Shown one piece after another: positions 1-6,973 of a stretch of 23,377 nt of DNA (position 1 is its first letter; every line of letters begins with the position of its first letter). The DNA lies in contig NQOH01000005.1 of the NCBI GenBank assembly GCA_003585735.1, positions 77,400 through 100,776 on the forward strand, in the 5' to 3' direction. The position numbers were made by a program, and so were the translations under genes. The notes under the pieces were generated by a model, which did not search any database, was not told the DNA's origin, and saw nothing but the letters and a program-made list of their open reading frames with translations. This stretch comes from Gardnerella kenyensis (GTDB lineage Bacteria; Actinomycetota; Actinomycetes; Actinomycetales; Bifidobacteriaceae).

Positions 1-226
1 GGAGTTCCAGGTCGTCAACGTTGCAGCTCTCGCTGAACTCTTCCCAAAGGGTGGCGAAGTTACTGTTGCTGACCTTATTGCCAAGGGCGCTGTGCGCGAT
101 GGCTACCCAGTTAAGGTTTTGGGTGACGGCGAATTGACCGTTTCCTTGACTCTTAAGGGTATGAAGGCTTCTGCTTCTGCTAAGGCTAAGATTGAAGCTG
201 CAGGCGGTTCCGTAAGCGAAGAGTAG
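1..226 (+). CDS. rplO: 50S ribosomal protein uL15 (3' end only)
   Basis: This is the C-terminal 74 residues of ribosomal protein L15, cut off by the left edge of the window; the reading frame begins at base 2 and stops with TAG at 224-226. The visible part has the family's C-terminal fold signature: the stretch LAELFPKG, the segment TVADLIAKGAVRDG, the glycine-rich VKVLGDGELT and the closing KASASAKAKIEAAGG. L15 is a late-assembly protein of the large subunit near the central protuberance. Its position just before secY is the usual end of the spc operon. The call is secure although the N-terminus is not visible. Confidence 0.95.
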   Translation, partial: EFQVVNVAALAELFPKGGEVTVADLIAKGAVRDGYPVKVLGDGELTVSLTLKGMKASASAKAKIEAAGGSVSEE

Positions 227-271
227 TTAAAATCTAAAACTACTTGAGTTTAATGCAGTTATAAATCTGTA

Positions 272-308
272 AATAGTCCCTCTAGCATTGTCTAGGGGGA
301 CTATTTTT
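272..308 (+). terminator. Rho-independent terminator after rplO
   Basis: A 14-base-pair stem (AATAGTCCCTCTAG against CTAGGGGGACTATT, one G-U pair) closes a five-base loop and runs into TTTTTAT. It lies 46 bases after the rplO stop and separates the spc operon from secY, so secY probably has its own promoter in the roughly 100 bases that follow. I see no convincing -35/-10 pair there. Confidence 0.88.
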
Positions 309-427
309 ATCGTCAAAACTCACCAATAATCTATTTCAGTAGACACCGTGAGATACACTATTGCCTCAGAGTTTGTTTTTTGCACTGTTGCGCCTAGGAG
401 TGCGCGAAAAAAGGGAGGAAGACCCAG

Positions 428-1768
428 GTGAAAACGTTAATCCAGGCCTTCAGGACGAAGGAGTTGAGGAATAAGATCCTCTTCGTCTTCGCTATGATTA
501 TTATCTACCGTATCGGTTCGTTTATTCCGATTCCAGGTGTCGATTATAAAGTAATTCATGCTTGCACAGCTAAGTTAGCTTCGTCTAAAGAGAACTTTAT
601 TGGGTTGGTTAACTTGTTCTCCGGCGGCTCGCTTTTGCAGCTTTCCATCTTTGCTTTGGGCGTAATGCCTTACATTACAGCTTCCATTGTGATTCAGCTG
701 CTCCGCGTAGTTATTCCGCGCTTCGAAGCTTTGCACAAGGAAGGCCAGTCAGGCGAAACAAAGCTTACGCAGTACACGCGTTACTTAACTATTGGTTTGG
801 CTATTTTGCAGTCGACTACTATTTTGGTAACCGCTCGTTCTGGTGCGCTCTTTAACTATCAGTGCGGCCAGGTTATTCCTGACGGTAGCTTCTGGAGCCT
901 TGTCGTAATGGTTTTGATTATGACCGGCGGCACAGGTCTTATTATGTGGATGGCAGAACTTATTACCGATAAGGGCATCGGTCAAGGTATGTCCGTCTTA
1001 ATCTTCATGTCTATTTGCTCTGGCTTCTTGCCAAAGCTTTGGGAGATTGGTTGGGGCACAAACGGCTCCAATGGCGATTGGACTAAGTTCTCAATTGTTG
1101 CAGGCGTTTTGCTTGTTATTCTTGTCTTCGTTGATTTTGTGGAGCTTGCGCAGCGTCGTATTCCTGTGCAATACACTCGTCGTATGATTGGCCGCAAGAT
1201 GTATGGTGGTTCTTCCACTTACTTGCCATTAAAGGTCAATATGAGCGGCGTTATTCCACCAATCTTTGCTTCGTCAATTCTTGCTGTTCCTACACTTATT
1301 GCTCAGTTTGGCGATAAGAAGCAGGGATGGGTTAATTGGATTGAAGATAACTTAGCTAATTCCACTTCTGCTTGGTACATTGCTTTCTACACAGTTATGA
1401 TTGTATTCTTCTGCTTCTTCTACACGGAGATTACTTTTAACACTGATGAAAGTGCAGATAACATGAAGGAGTATGGTGGCTTTATTCCTGGCATTCGTGC
1501 CGGTAGCGCCACAAGCCATTACTTGAGCTATGTTATGAACAGATTGAACACTGTTGGCGCTGTGTATTTGCTTTTCGTTGCATTAATTCCTACCGTCTTG
1601 ATTATGGCTTTGCATTTGAATACAAAGTTGCCATTCGGCGGTACAACAATCTTGATTATTGCAGGCGTTGGTTTGGATACCTTACGTCAGGCAAAGGCTC
1701 AGACTGAGCAGTTCCAGTACGCTGGTTTCTTGTTCAATCATGAGGATCAAAAGCAAATATCTAAGTAA
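428..1768 (+). CDS. secY: Preprotein translocase subunit SecY
   Basis: SecY is the central pore subunit of the SecYEG channel that moves unfolded secretory proteins across, and inserts membrane proteins into, the cytoplasmic membrane. The 446 residues match the usual length and carry about ten hydrophobic segments. Recognisable blocks are the N-terminal RNKILFVFAMIIIYRIGSFIPIPG (first helix, around residues 14-37), the plug region LVNLFSGGSLLQLSIFALGVMPYITASI (about 61-88), and the cytosolic loop RRIPVQYTRR (about 243-252). The start is GTG at 428, supported by the strong ribosome-binding site AAGGGAGGAA ending seven bases upstream. It is followed 33 bases later by adk, a classic secY-adk pair. 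Confidence 0.97.
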   Translation: MKTLIQAFRTKELRNKILFVFAMIIIYRIGSFIPIPGVDYKVIHACTAKLASSKENFIGLVNLFSGGSLLQLSIFALGVMPYITASIVIQLLRVVIPRFEALHKEGQSGETKLTQYTRYLTIGLAILQSTTILVTARSGALFNYQCGQVIPDGSFWSLVVMVLIMTGGTGLIMWMAELITDKGIGQGMSVLIFMSICSGFLPKLWEIGWGTNGSNGDWTKFSIVAGVLLVILVFVDFVELAQRRIPVQYTRRMIGRKMYGGSSTYLPLKVNMSGVIPPIFASSILAVPTLIAQFGDKKQGWVNWIEDNLANSTSAWYIAFYTVMIVFFCFFYTEITFNTDESADNMKEYGGFIPGIRAGSATSHYLSYVMNRLNTVGAVYLLFVALIPTVLIMALHLNTKLPFGGTTILIIAGVGLDTLRQAKAQTEQFQYAGFLFNHEDQKQISK

Positions 1769-1801
1769 ATAAATTAATTTGTGAAGAATCAAGGAGATAA
1801 T

Positions 1802-2362
1802 ATGCGATTGCTGATTATGGGTCCGCAAGGCGTAGGTAAAGGAACCCAAGCCGCTTTGTTAAGTGAGCATTACGGTATTCCAGCAATTTCTACAGGCGAT
1901 ATTTTCCGTTACAATCTGAAGAACCAAACTGAGCTTGGTAAGCAAGTTCAGGGTTACCTTGACAAAGGCGAGTTGGTTCCAGATGAGTTGACGAATACTA
2001 TTGTTAAGGATCGTCTTGCTCAAGATGATGCTAAGAACGGCTGGATTCTCGACGGTTACCCACGTAACGCTTCCCAGGTTCAAGCATTGGATCGCATGTT
2101 GGAAGATCTCGGAACTCCTCTTGATCACGTTGTTGCTTTAGAGGCTGAGCGTGAGGTTTTGCTTGAGCGCATGCAAAAGCGAGCTGTAGAGCAGGGTCGT
2201 TCTGACGATACTCCTGAAGTTATTGCTAAGCGTTTGGAGACGTACGAAAAAGAAACTGCTCCGTTGCTTGATATTTACGAAAGCCGCGGTCAGTTGGTTG
2301 CAGTTGATGGCGTTGGCGATATTAAGGAAATTAATAATCGCATCGTCGAATCGCTAAATTAA
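1802..2362 (+). CDS. adk: Adenylate kinase
   Basis: The product interconverts ATP plus AMP with two ADP in the cytoplasm and so sets the adenylate pool. The P-loop GPQGVGKGTQ sits at residues 7-16, STGDIFR (AMP-binding) near residues 30-36 and the DGYPRN motif near residue 80. At 186 residues this is the short-LID form typical of actinobacteria: the zinc-finger-like LID of longer enzymes is replaced by a short turn around RSDDTPEVI. I place the start at ATG 1802 because AAGGAG lies five bases upstream; an in-frame GTG at 1781 would add seven residues but has no ribosome-binding site. Its stop codon lies inside a three-copy tandem repeat. Confidence 0.96.
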   Translation: MRLLIMGPQGVGKGTQAALLSEHYGIPAISTGDIFRYNLKNQTELGKQVQGYLDKGELVPDELTNTIVKDRLAQDDAKNGWILDGYPRNASQVQALDRMLEDLGTPLDHVVALEAEREVLLERMQKRAVEQGRSDDTPEVIAKRLETYEKETAPLLDIYESRGQLVAVDGVGDIKEINNRIVESLN

Positions 2363-2403
2363 TTTAGTAACAAATTAATTTAGTAACAAATTAATTTAGT
2401 AAG
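2356..2403. repeat. 16-base tandem repeat, three copies, over the adk stop
   Basis: The unit AAATTAATTTAGTAAC occurs at 2356-2371, 2372-2387 and 2388-2403 (the last base of copy three is G). The first copy contains the last codons and TAA stop of adk, so the duplication left the protein end unchanged and added only untranslated DNA. Confidence 0.93.
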
Positions 2404-2420
2404 TTATTAAAATTTCACGC

Positions 2421-2463
2421 AATGCGCCCTATTCGACACGCCGAGTGTTGTAAGGGGCGCATT
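2421..2463. other. Long imperfect hairpin between adk and infA
   Basis: Outer arms AATGCGCCCT (2421-2430) and GGGGCGCATT (2454-2463) pair with one G-U; inside, CGACAC (2434-2439) pairs with GTGTTG (2445-2450). The outer stem is stable but the following bases (TCCTGTATTATAG) are not a T-run, so this may be a weak or factor-assisted terminator for adk, or a structure in the infA leader. TATTAT at 2469-2474 could be a -10 element, but its spacing from TTGTAA (15 bases) is short. Confidence 0.55.
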
Positions 2464-2534
2464 TCCTGTATTATAGAAGATTGGCGTGTCTTCGGATGCG
2501 CAAAGTAGTATATCCAAGGAACGGAACGAGGCTC

Positions 2535-2753
2535 ATGGCAAAAGACGGTGTGATTGAAGTCGAAGGCAAGGTAGTCGAAGCGCTGCCGAACGCGATGTTT
2601 CGTGTTCAGCTCGAGAATGAGCACATCGTACTAGCGACGATTTCTGGAAAGATGCGCAAGAATTACATTCGCATTCTTCCGCAAGATCGTGTAGTGCTGG
2701 AGATGAGTCCATACGATTTGAACCGCGGACGTATTACGTACCGTTATAAGTAA
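2535..2753 (+). CDS. infA: Translation initiation factor IF-1
   Basis: IF-1 occupies the A site of the 30S subunit and helps IF2 and IF3 choose the initiator tRNA. The 72 residues form one S1-like OB fold, the usual full length: MAKDGVIEVEGKVVEALP, then NAMFRVQLENEH, SGKMRKNYIRILPQDRV and the closing DLNRGRITYRYK. The start is ATG 2535 because AAGGAACGGA lies just upstream and the protein matches the family from MAKDG; the open frame itself extends further upstream without support. rpmJ follows 21 bases downstream, as in the standard infA-rpmJ-rpsM-rpsK order. The methionine aminopeptidase gene often found between adk and infA is absent. Confidence 0.97.
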   Translation: MAKDGVIEVEGKVVEALPNAMFRVQLENEHIVLATISGKMRKNYIRILPQDRVVLEMSPYDLNRGRITYRYK

Positions 2754-2774
2754 AGGTACAAGCAAAGGAAAACC

Positions 2775-2888
2775 ATGAAGGTCAGCCCTAGCGTGAAGAG
2801 GATCTGCGAAAACTGCCGCGTGATCCGCCGTCACGGCCGCGTCATGGTGATCTGCATTAACCCACGTCATAAGCAGCGTCAGGGCTGA
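2775..2888 (+). CDS. rpmJ: 50S ribosomal protein bL36
   Basis: This 37-residue protein is the complete L36, a small zinc-ribbon protein of the large subunit. It begins MKVSPSVKRICENCRV and ends NPRHKQRQG. Zinc ligands are visible as C11, C14, C27 and H32 (the C-x2-C ... C-x4-H pattern), so this is the zinc-binding (C+) paralogue. ATG 2775 is preceded by AAAGGAAAA. It is co-transcribed with infA upstream; a 134-base leader-like gap separates it from rpsM. Confidence 0.97.
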   Translation: MKVSPSVKRICENCRVIRRHGRVMVICINPRHKQRQG

Positions 2889-2931
2889 GCAGATTTCCAT
2901 CGCGGAATACATAGAATAAGGCGCTGAGTCA

Positions 2932-2981
2932 CAGCAAAAGCTGAACCCTGGGTGCGCAGGCCCAGGCCGCAGATAATGCGG
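2932..2981 (+). promoter_or_regulatory. Multi-hairpin leader upstream of rpsM
   Basis: Three stem-loops follow one another: CAGC/GCTG (2932-2935 with 2940-2943), CCTGGG/CCCAGG (2947-2952 with 2961-2966) and CCGC/GCGG (2967-2970 with 2978-2981). They lie in a 134-base gap, unusually long inside an r-protein operon, and end 41 bases before the rpsM start. Ribosomal protein operons are often autoregulated by a protein binding such a leader; which protein, if any, binds here is unknown. Confidence 0.35.
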
Positions 2982-3022
2982 AAGACTTGGTGCACGACCT
3001 GCGTAACAGTAAAGGAATTACA

Positions 3023-3400
3023 ATGGCACGTCTTGCCGGAGTAGATATTCCAAATGAGAAGCGCATTGAGATCGCCCTCACCTACATTTTTGGTGTTGGC
3101 CGCACTCGCGCTAAGGAAACGCTTGCCGCGACCGGTGTTAATCCGGACACTCGCGTCAAGGATCTTACGGATGAACAGCTGATCACCCTGCGTGATTATC
3201 TTGAAGCTAATTACAAGATTGAAGGCGATTTGCGTCGTGAAGTCGACGCCGACATCCGTCGTAAGATTCAGATCAACTGCTATCAAGGCCAGCGTCATCG
3301 CAAGGGTCTTCCTGTGCGTGGTCAGCGTACCAAGACTAATGCTCGTACTCGTAAGGGTCCAAAGCGTACTGTCGCCGGGAAGAAGAAGGCCACCCGATAG
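3023..3400 (+). CDS. rpsM: 30S ribosomal protein uS13
   Basis: S13 sits in the head of the small subunit, contacts the P-site tRNA and forms bridges to the 50S subunit. The 125 residues match the family: MARLAGVDIPNEKRIEIALTYI at the N-terminus, the helix-two-turn-helix FGVGRTRAKETLAATG, the central DLTDEQLITLRDYLE and the basic tail containing RGQRTKTNARTRKGP (about residues 96-110), which reaches the tRNA. I chose ATG 3023 over a more upstream in-frame GTG because the family starts at MARLAGVD and AAAGGAA precedes it. rpsK follows after 83 bases. Confidence 0.97.
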   Translation: MARLAGVDIPNEKRIEIALTYIFGVGRTRAKETLAATGVNPDTRVKDLTDEQLITLRDYLEANYKIEGDLRREVDADIRRKIQINCYQGQRHRKGLPVRGQRTKTNARTRKGPKRTVAGKKKATR

Positions 3401-3483
3401 TAGTCGGTGGTCGGCTCTAGGCCACGGATACATTTCCATCGTCTAGACATACCAACTCATTCGTCATTAGGAAACGAGGGTCA

Positions 3484-3882
3484 ATGGCAGCTGCAAAGCA
3501 AGCCTCGCGCAAGCCGCGTCGCCGGGACCGCAAGTCGGTGCCGGTTGGGCAGGCGCATATTAAATCAACATTCAATAACACGATTATCTCCATCACCGAT
3601 CCATCCGGTGCAGTCCTTTCCTGGGCTTCCGGTGGTGATGTCGGCTTTAAGGGTTCCCGTAAGTCGACTCCTTACGCTGCAGGTATGGCCGCTGAGTCTG
3701 CCGCTCGTAAAGCAATGGAGCATGGCCTTAAGAAGGTTGACGTGTTTGTTAAGGGTCCAGGTTCCGGTCGTGAAACCGCTATCCGTTCCCTCCAGTCCGC
3801 GGGTCTCGAAGTTGGTTCTATTACCGACGTCACCCCGCAAGCGCATAACGGCGTACGCCCACCAAAGCGTCGCCGCGTCTGA
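3484..3882 (+). CDS. rpsK: 30S ribosomal protein uS11
   Basis: S11 lies on the platform of the 30S subunit near the 3' end of 16S rRNA and the mRNA exit channel. The 132-residue product is full length with the diagnostic segments AHIKSTFNNTIISITD (residues 24-39), SSGGVGFKG-type loop (here ASGGDVGFKGSRKSTPYAA) and the C-terminal DVTPQAHNGVRPPKRRRV. GAAACGAGGG provides the ribosome-binding site before ATG 3484. The next gene is rpoA directly; rpsD, which in many bacteria lies between rpsK and rpoA, must be elsewhere. Confidence 0.97.
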   Translation: MAAAKQASRKPRRRDRKSVPVGQAHIKSTFNNTIISITDPSGAVLSWASGGDVGFKGSRKSTPYAAGMAAESAARKAMEHGLKKVDVFVKGPGSGRETAIRSLQSAGLEVGSITDVTPQAHNGVRPPKRRRV

Positions 3883-3961
3883 GCACTCTTACGAATCCAT
3901 CCATCCAACCCGCTTATGGGCGGCGAGTGCACCACCGACCAGAAGCTGAAAGGATACCAAA

Positions 3962-4957
3962 GTGCTTATCGCACAGCGTCCGACACTTACCGAGGAACCA
4001 CTGAATTCCCAGCGTTCTCGCTTTATTATTGAGCCGTTGGAACCAGGTTTTGGCTACACTCTCGGCAATTCGCTGCGTCGTACCTTGTTGAGCTCCATTC
4101 CAGGTGCTGCCGTTACTTCGGTACGCATTTCCGGAGCTTTGCATGAGTTTACGACTCTGCCAGGTGTTGAAGAAGATGTCACTGAAATTCTGCTGAACAT
4201 CAAGGGCATCGTGCTCACCAGTGAGTACGACGAGCCTGTAGTGATGTATTTGCGCAAGAATGGTAAAGGTGAAGCTACTGCTGGAGACATTACTCCTCCA
4301 GCTGGTGTGACTATTGCCAATCCTGACTTGCATATTGCTACACTCGCCGAAGATGGTGAACTTGAAATTGAGTTTACTGTTGAACGCGGTCGCGGCTACG
4401 TGCCAGCTCAGATGAACAAGCAGGAGAACAGCGAAATCGGCCGCATTCCTGTGGATTCGATCTACTCACCAGTTTTGAAGGTGAGCTATAAGGTCGAAGC
4501 TACCCGCGTGGAACAGCGCACGGACTTCGATAAGCTCATCCTGGATGTGGAGACCAAGCCAGCTATTACACCGCGCGATGCTGTTGCATCCGCTGGTTCG
4601 ACCTTGGTAGAGCTTTTCGGTCTTTGCCGTGAGCTTAACGTTGAGGCCGAAGGTGTAGAAGTTGGTCCAGCGCCAACTCGTGATGATTCTGATTCTCAGT
4701 TGGCTATACCGATTGAAGAAATGAATCTTACCCAGCGTAGCTACAATTGCTTAAAGCGCGAGGGCATTCATACAGTCGGCGAACTGGTAGTTCACACTGA
4801 GCAGGATTTGCTCGATATTCGTAATTTCGGCATGAAATCCATCGATGAGGTCAAGGAAAAGTTGCAGACTATGGGTCTGTCTTTGAAGGCTTCGCCGATT
4901 GGCTTCGACGCCAACAATCTCGAAGGTGGCACTTTCTTCTCGCCTGAAGACGAGTAG
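3962..4957 (+). CDS. rpoA: DNA-directed RNA polymerase subunit alpha
   Basis: Alpha forms the dimer that nucleates RNA polymerase assembly; its C-terminal domain contacts UP elements and activators. The 331 residues show the N-terminal dimerisation domain (RFIIEPLEPGFGYTLGNSLRRTLLSSIPG, about residues 21-49), the inserted domain around residues 60-175, the NTD end VELFGLCRELN, a flexible linker near 235-250 and the CTD with two helix-hairpin-helix motifs (MNLTQRSYNCLKREGIHTVGELV and DLLDIRNFGMKSIDEVKEKL). The start is GTG 3962, with GAAAGGA upstream. It is the penultimate gene of the alpha operon. Confidence 0.98.
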   Translation: MLIAQRPTLTEEPLNSQRSRFIIEPLEPGFGYTLGNSLRRTLLSSIPGAAVTSVRISGALHEFTTLPGVEEDVTEILLNIKGIVLTSEYDEPVVMYLRKNGKGEATAGDITPPAGVTIANPDLHIATLAEDGELEIEFTVERGRGYVPAQMNKQENSEIGRIPVDSIYSPVLKVSYKVEATRVEQRTDFDKLILDVETKPAITPRDAVASAGSTLVELFGLCRELNVEAEGVEVGPAPTRDDSDSQLAIPIEEMNLTQRSYNCLKREGIHTVGELVVHTEQDLLDIRNFGMKSIDEVKEKLQTMGLSLKASPIGFDANNLEGGTFFSPEDE

Positions 4958-5034
4958 AGTCCATCTGCAATCGTCGCAACATTCGGATGTTCGGGTTGAT
5001 GCCCACCTGAATGATGCGACAATAAGGAGTAATA

Positions 5035-5469
5035 ATGCCTACACCGAAACAAGGCCCTCGTCTGGCTTCTAGCCCGGCTCATGAGCGCCTGATGCTGGCC
5101 AACATGGCGACCAGCCTCTTCCAGCACGGTCGTATTGTGACGACGTTGCCAAAGGCAAAGCGTCTTCGTCCGCTTGCTGAGCGTTTGATTTCATTCGCTA
5201 AGCGCGGCGATTTGCATTCACGCCGTCGCGTGTTGCGCGTGATTCGCAATAAGTCCGTAGTTCACGTTCTTTTCACTCAGATTGCTGAGCAGATGAAGCA
5301 GCGTGAAGGCGGCTACACCCGTATCGTGAAGATTGCTCCACGCCGTGGTGACACCGCTCCTCAGGCTATTATTGAGCTCGTAACTGAGCCAGTAAGCCCA
5401 AAGAAGGCTGTTGTGAAAGAAGCTGAAGCAGCTACTAAAGTAGCAGCTAAAGAAGAAGCTGCCGAGTAG
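5035..5469 (+). CDS. rplQ: 50S ribosomal protein bL17
   Basis: L17 binds 23S rRNA near the peptide exit tunnel. Of the 144 residues, about 1-117 are the conserved fold: MPTPKQGPRLASSPAHERLMLANMATSLF, then GRIVTTLPKAKRLRPLAERLISFAKRGD and the closing GGYTRIVKIAPRRGDTAPQAIIELV. The last 27 residues are an alanine-, glutamate- and lysine-rich tail, a form seen in actinobacterial L17. ATAAGGAGTAATA gives a strong ribosome-binding site. It is the last gene of the alpha operon and is followed by a clear terminator. Confidence 0.97.
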   Translation: MPTPKQGPRLASSPAHERLMLANMATSLFQHGRIVTTLPKAKRLRPLAERLISFAKRGDLHSRRRVLRVIRNKSVVHVLFTQIAEQMKQREGGYTRIVKIAPRRGDTAPQAIIELVTEPVSPKKAVVKEAEAATKVAAKEEAAE

Positions 5470-5516
5470 TTGTAAATCCAGCTTTACGCATCGGTAAGTA
5501 AATCTTAAAATTAAGC

Positions 5517-5542
5517 GTTTAATCGCTTCTGTTTAATCGCTT
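5517..5542. repeat. Tandem 12-mer (period 14) downstream of rplQ
   Basis: GTTTAATCGCTT occurs at 5517-5528 and 5531-5542, 47 bases after the rplQ stop and just before its terminator. Confidence 0.85.
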
Positions 5543-5560
5543 ATTTAAAGAATTGCTATA

Positions 5561-5597
5561 ACGGGTCGAGGTTAATTCCTCGATCCGTTTTTTTTTT
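5561..5597 (+). terminator. Rho-independent terminator of the alpha operon
   Basis: ACGGGTCGAGG (5561-5571) pairs with CCTCGATCCGT (5578-5588, one G-U) around a six-base loop, followed by about ten T residues. It ends the infA-to-rplQ transcript. Confidence 0.95.
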
Positions 5598-5618
5598 ATT
5601 TGTATTTTTTTATTTGTA
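5591..5618. repeat. Perfect 14-base tandem duplication in the terminator T-tract
   Basis: TTTTTTTATTTGTA occurs at 5591-5604 and again at 5605-5618. It extends the T-rich tail of the preceding terminator and reaches to 20 bases before the next start codon, so it also forms that gene's promoter region. TTGTAT (5600-5605) and TATTAT (5624-5629) are a weak promoter candidate with an 18-base spacer. Confidence 0.85.
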
Positions 5619-5638
5619 TTTTTTATTATTATTAAATT

Positions 5639-6907
5639 ATGTCGAATATTCTTGATTTGTTGCGTAACGATTTTCGCACCTTCGGTCAGCGAAAATTCAA
5701 TGCTGTAGATGCGCTGATTTTGAGCGAACTAGCTTATATAAATATGCCGAAATCCGTGCCGCAATACGATGCAAATTCTAAGAATATTTCGACTGTTCCC
5801 GTTGCCGAATTGTTGCAGTGTGAATATTTTTCATCCATGTTTTCTTCGGGATCCGTTAAAGTCGACAGGTTCCGCAAGAAGCTGCTTTTTGCGGTAGTTG
5901 CAAGTCCGCGCTATAGAGGAATGCGCGTAGGGGAGCAGCTTGAGCGTTTTGATGAGTCGAATATTGATGATTCTCGCGAGCAGCAGTTTGCTGGCGTGAC
6001 TTTTGACCTTAGCGAGTGTGAGGGAATTGACAATCCGCATACGATTGTTGTGGCGTATCGCGGCACTGACAACACGCTTGTTGGGTGGAAAGAAGATTTT
6101 AATATGGCTTTCCGCTGCCCGGTTCCAGCGCAAGAGTCGGCGGCGGAATACTTGGATTCTGTAGTTCAGCGCTATAGCAAGAGCTATTCTAATAAAAACT
6201 TTTTGCAAAAACTTTTTGCGCGCTTTAAAAAAGCTTTTTCGTCAAATCGAAATAGTAGTAGTAATAGTAGTAGCGATAATAGCAATAGCAATAATAGCAA
6301 GCCGAATATTATAGTTGCAGGCCACTCAAAAGGCGGAAATATGGCTGCTTACGCGTCTATGCGATTAGACGCAAAAAATGAAGAACTCGGCAATCTTATA
6401 TCAAAAATATATTCAATGGACGGCCCTAGCTTTGGTTCGGATGTTGTTGATCCAGCGGTTTTTGAGCACGTTTCTAGCAGAATTGAAAAAGTTGTGCCGC
6501 AGTCTGCTTTTATTGGGCTGATTATGGATACTGGGGTGCCGTATAAAGTTACGACTGCCGATTCTATTGGCTTAATGCAACATTTTGGCATGTATTGGAA
6601 AGTTAAGAATGGCGATTTTGATTACTGCGATTGTGTAACGCCGCGCGCGTTGGCGGTTTCTAAGGCAGCGAACGAGTGGATGATGAATTTGCCGTTTGAG
6701 GAGCGCAAGCGCAGGATTGACGCTGTTTATAAGATTTTTAGTGATTTAGGTTACCCAACTTTTGATGAAATGTATTCGCATTGGTCGGAAGTTGTTCCTA
6801 AATTATTGAAGGTTGCGATGCATATGGATTCAAAGACTCATGAGCTGATTCGTAGTGTTATGAGCGCTTTTGCGCTTGCGGGTGGGTCTTCGGATAAGAA
6901 AAGTTAG
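5639..6907 (+). CDS. Putative alpha/beta hydrolase, DUF2974 (Mbeg1-like) family
   Basis: The 422-residue protein looks like a cytoplasmic lipase-like serine hydrolase; no signal peptide or membrane helix is visible. Evidence is the nucleophile elbow GHSKGGN with Ser230, the preceding core strand NIIVAG, the upstream strand TIVVAYRGTDNTLVGWKEDF (around residue 138-157) typical of class 3 lipase relatives, and a later MDTGVPYKV...LMQHFGMYW block that could give the remaining triad residues. Between these lies a serine/asparagine run (about residues 201-220) encoded by AAT/AGT/AGC triplets. The family assignment is from memory; substrate is unknown. There is no Shine-Dalgarno sequence before ATG 5639, so the message may be leaderless or start later. 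It stands alone between the rplQ terminator and truA. Confidence 0.7.
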   Translation: MSNILDLLRNDFRTFGQRKFNAVDALILSELAYINMPKSVPQYDANSKNISTVPVAELLQCEYFSSMFSSGSVKVDRFRKKLLFAVVASPRYRGMRVGEQLERFDESNIDDSREQQFAGVTFDLSECEGIDNPHTIVVAYRGTDNTLVGWKEDFNMAFRCPVPAQESAAEYLDSVVQRYSKSYSNKNFLQKLFARFKKAFSSNRNSSSNSSSDNSNSNNSKPNIIVAGHSKGGNMAAYASMRLDAKNEELGNLISKIYSMDGPSFGSDVVDPAVFEHVSSRIEKVVPQSAFIGLIMDTGVPYKVTTADSIGLMQHFGMYWKVKNGDFDYCDCVTPRALAVSKAANEWMMNLPFEERKRRIDAVYKIFSDLGYPTFDEMYSHWSEVVPKLLKVAMHMDSKTHELIRSVMSAFALAGGSSDKKS

Positions 6908-6908
6908 T

Positions 6909-6961
6909 GGAAGTTCTGTTTTGGAAGGTCTGTTTTGGAAGGCTGTTGGAAGGTCTGTTTT
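6909..6961. repeat. 14-base tandem repeat, about four copies, before truA
   Basis: Copies of GGAAGGTCTGTTTT lie at 6909-6922 (one change), 6923-6936, 6937-6947 (shortened to 11 bases) and 6948-6961. They fill nearly the whole gap between the hydrolase stop (6905-6907) and truA. The next partial copy, GAAAGG at 6962-6967, is the truA ribosome-binding site, so the upstream copies offer decoy GGAAGG sites. Confidence 0.92.
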
Positions 6962-6973
6962 GAAAGGTTTTGA

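Noticed and set aside
2879..3439. A 186-codon minus-strand open frame opposite rpsM
   Set aside because: It overlaps the certain rpsM gene, has no ribosome-binding site and its translation is not like any protein family; it is a shadow frame.
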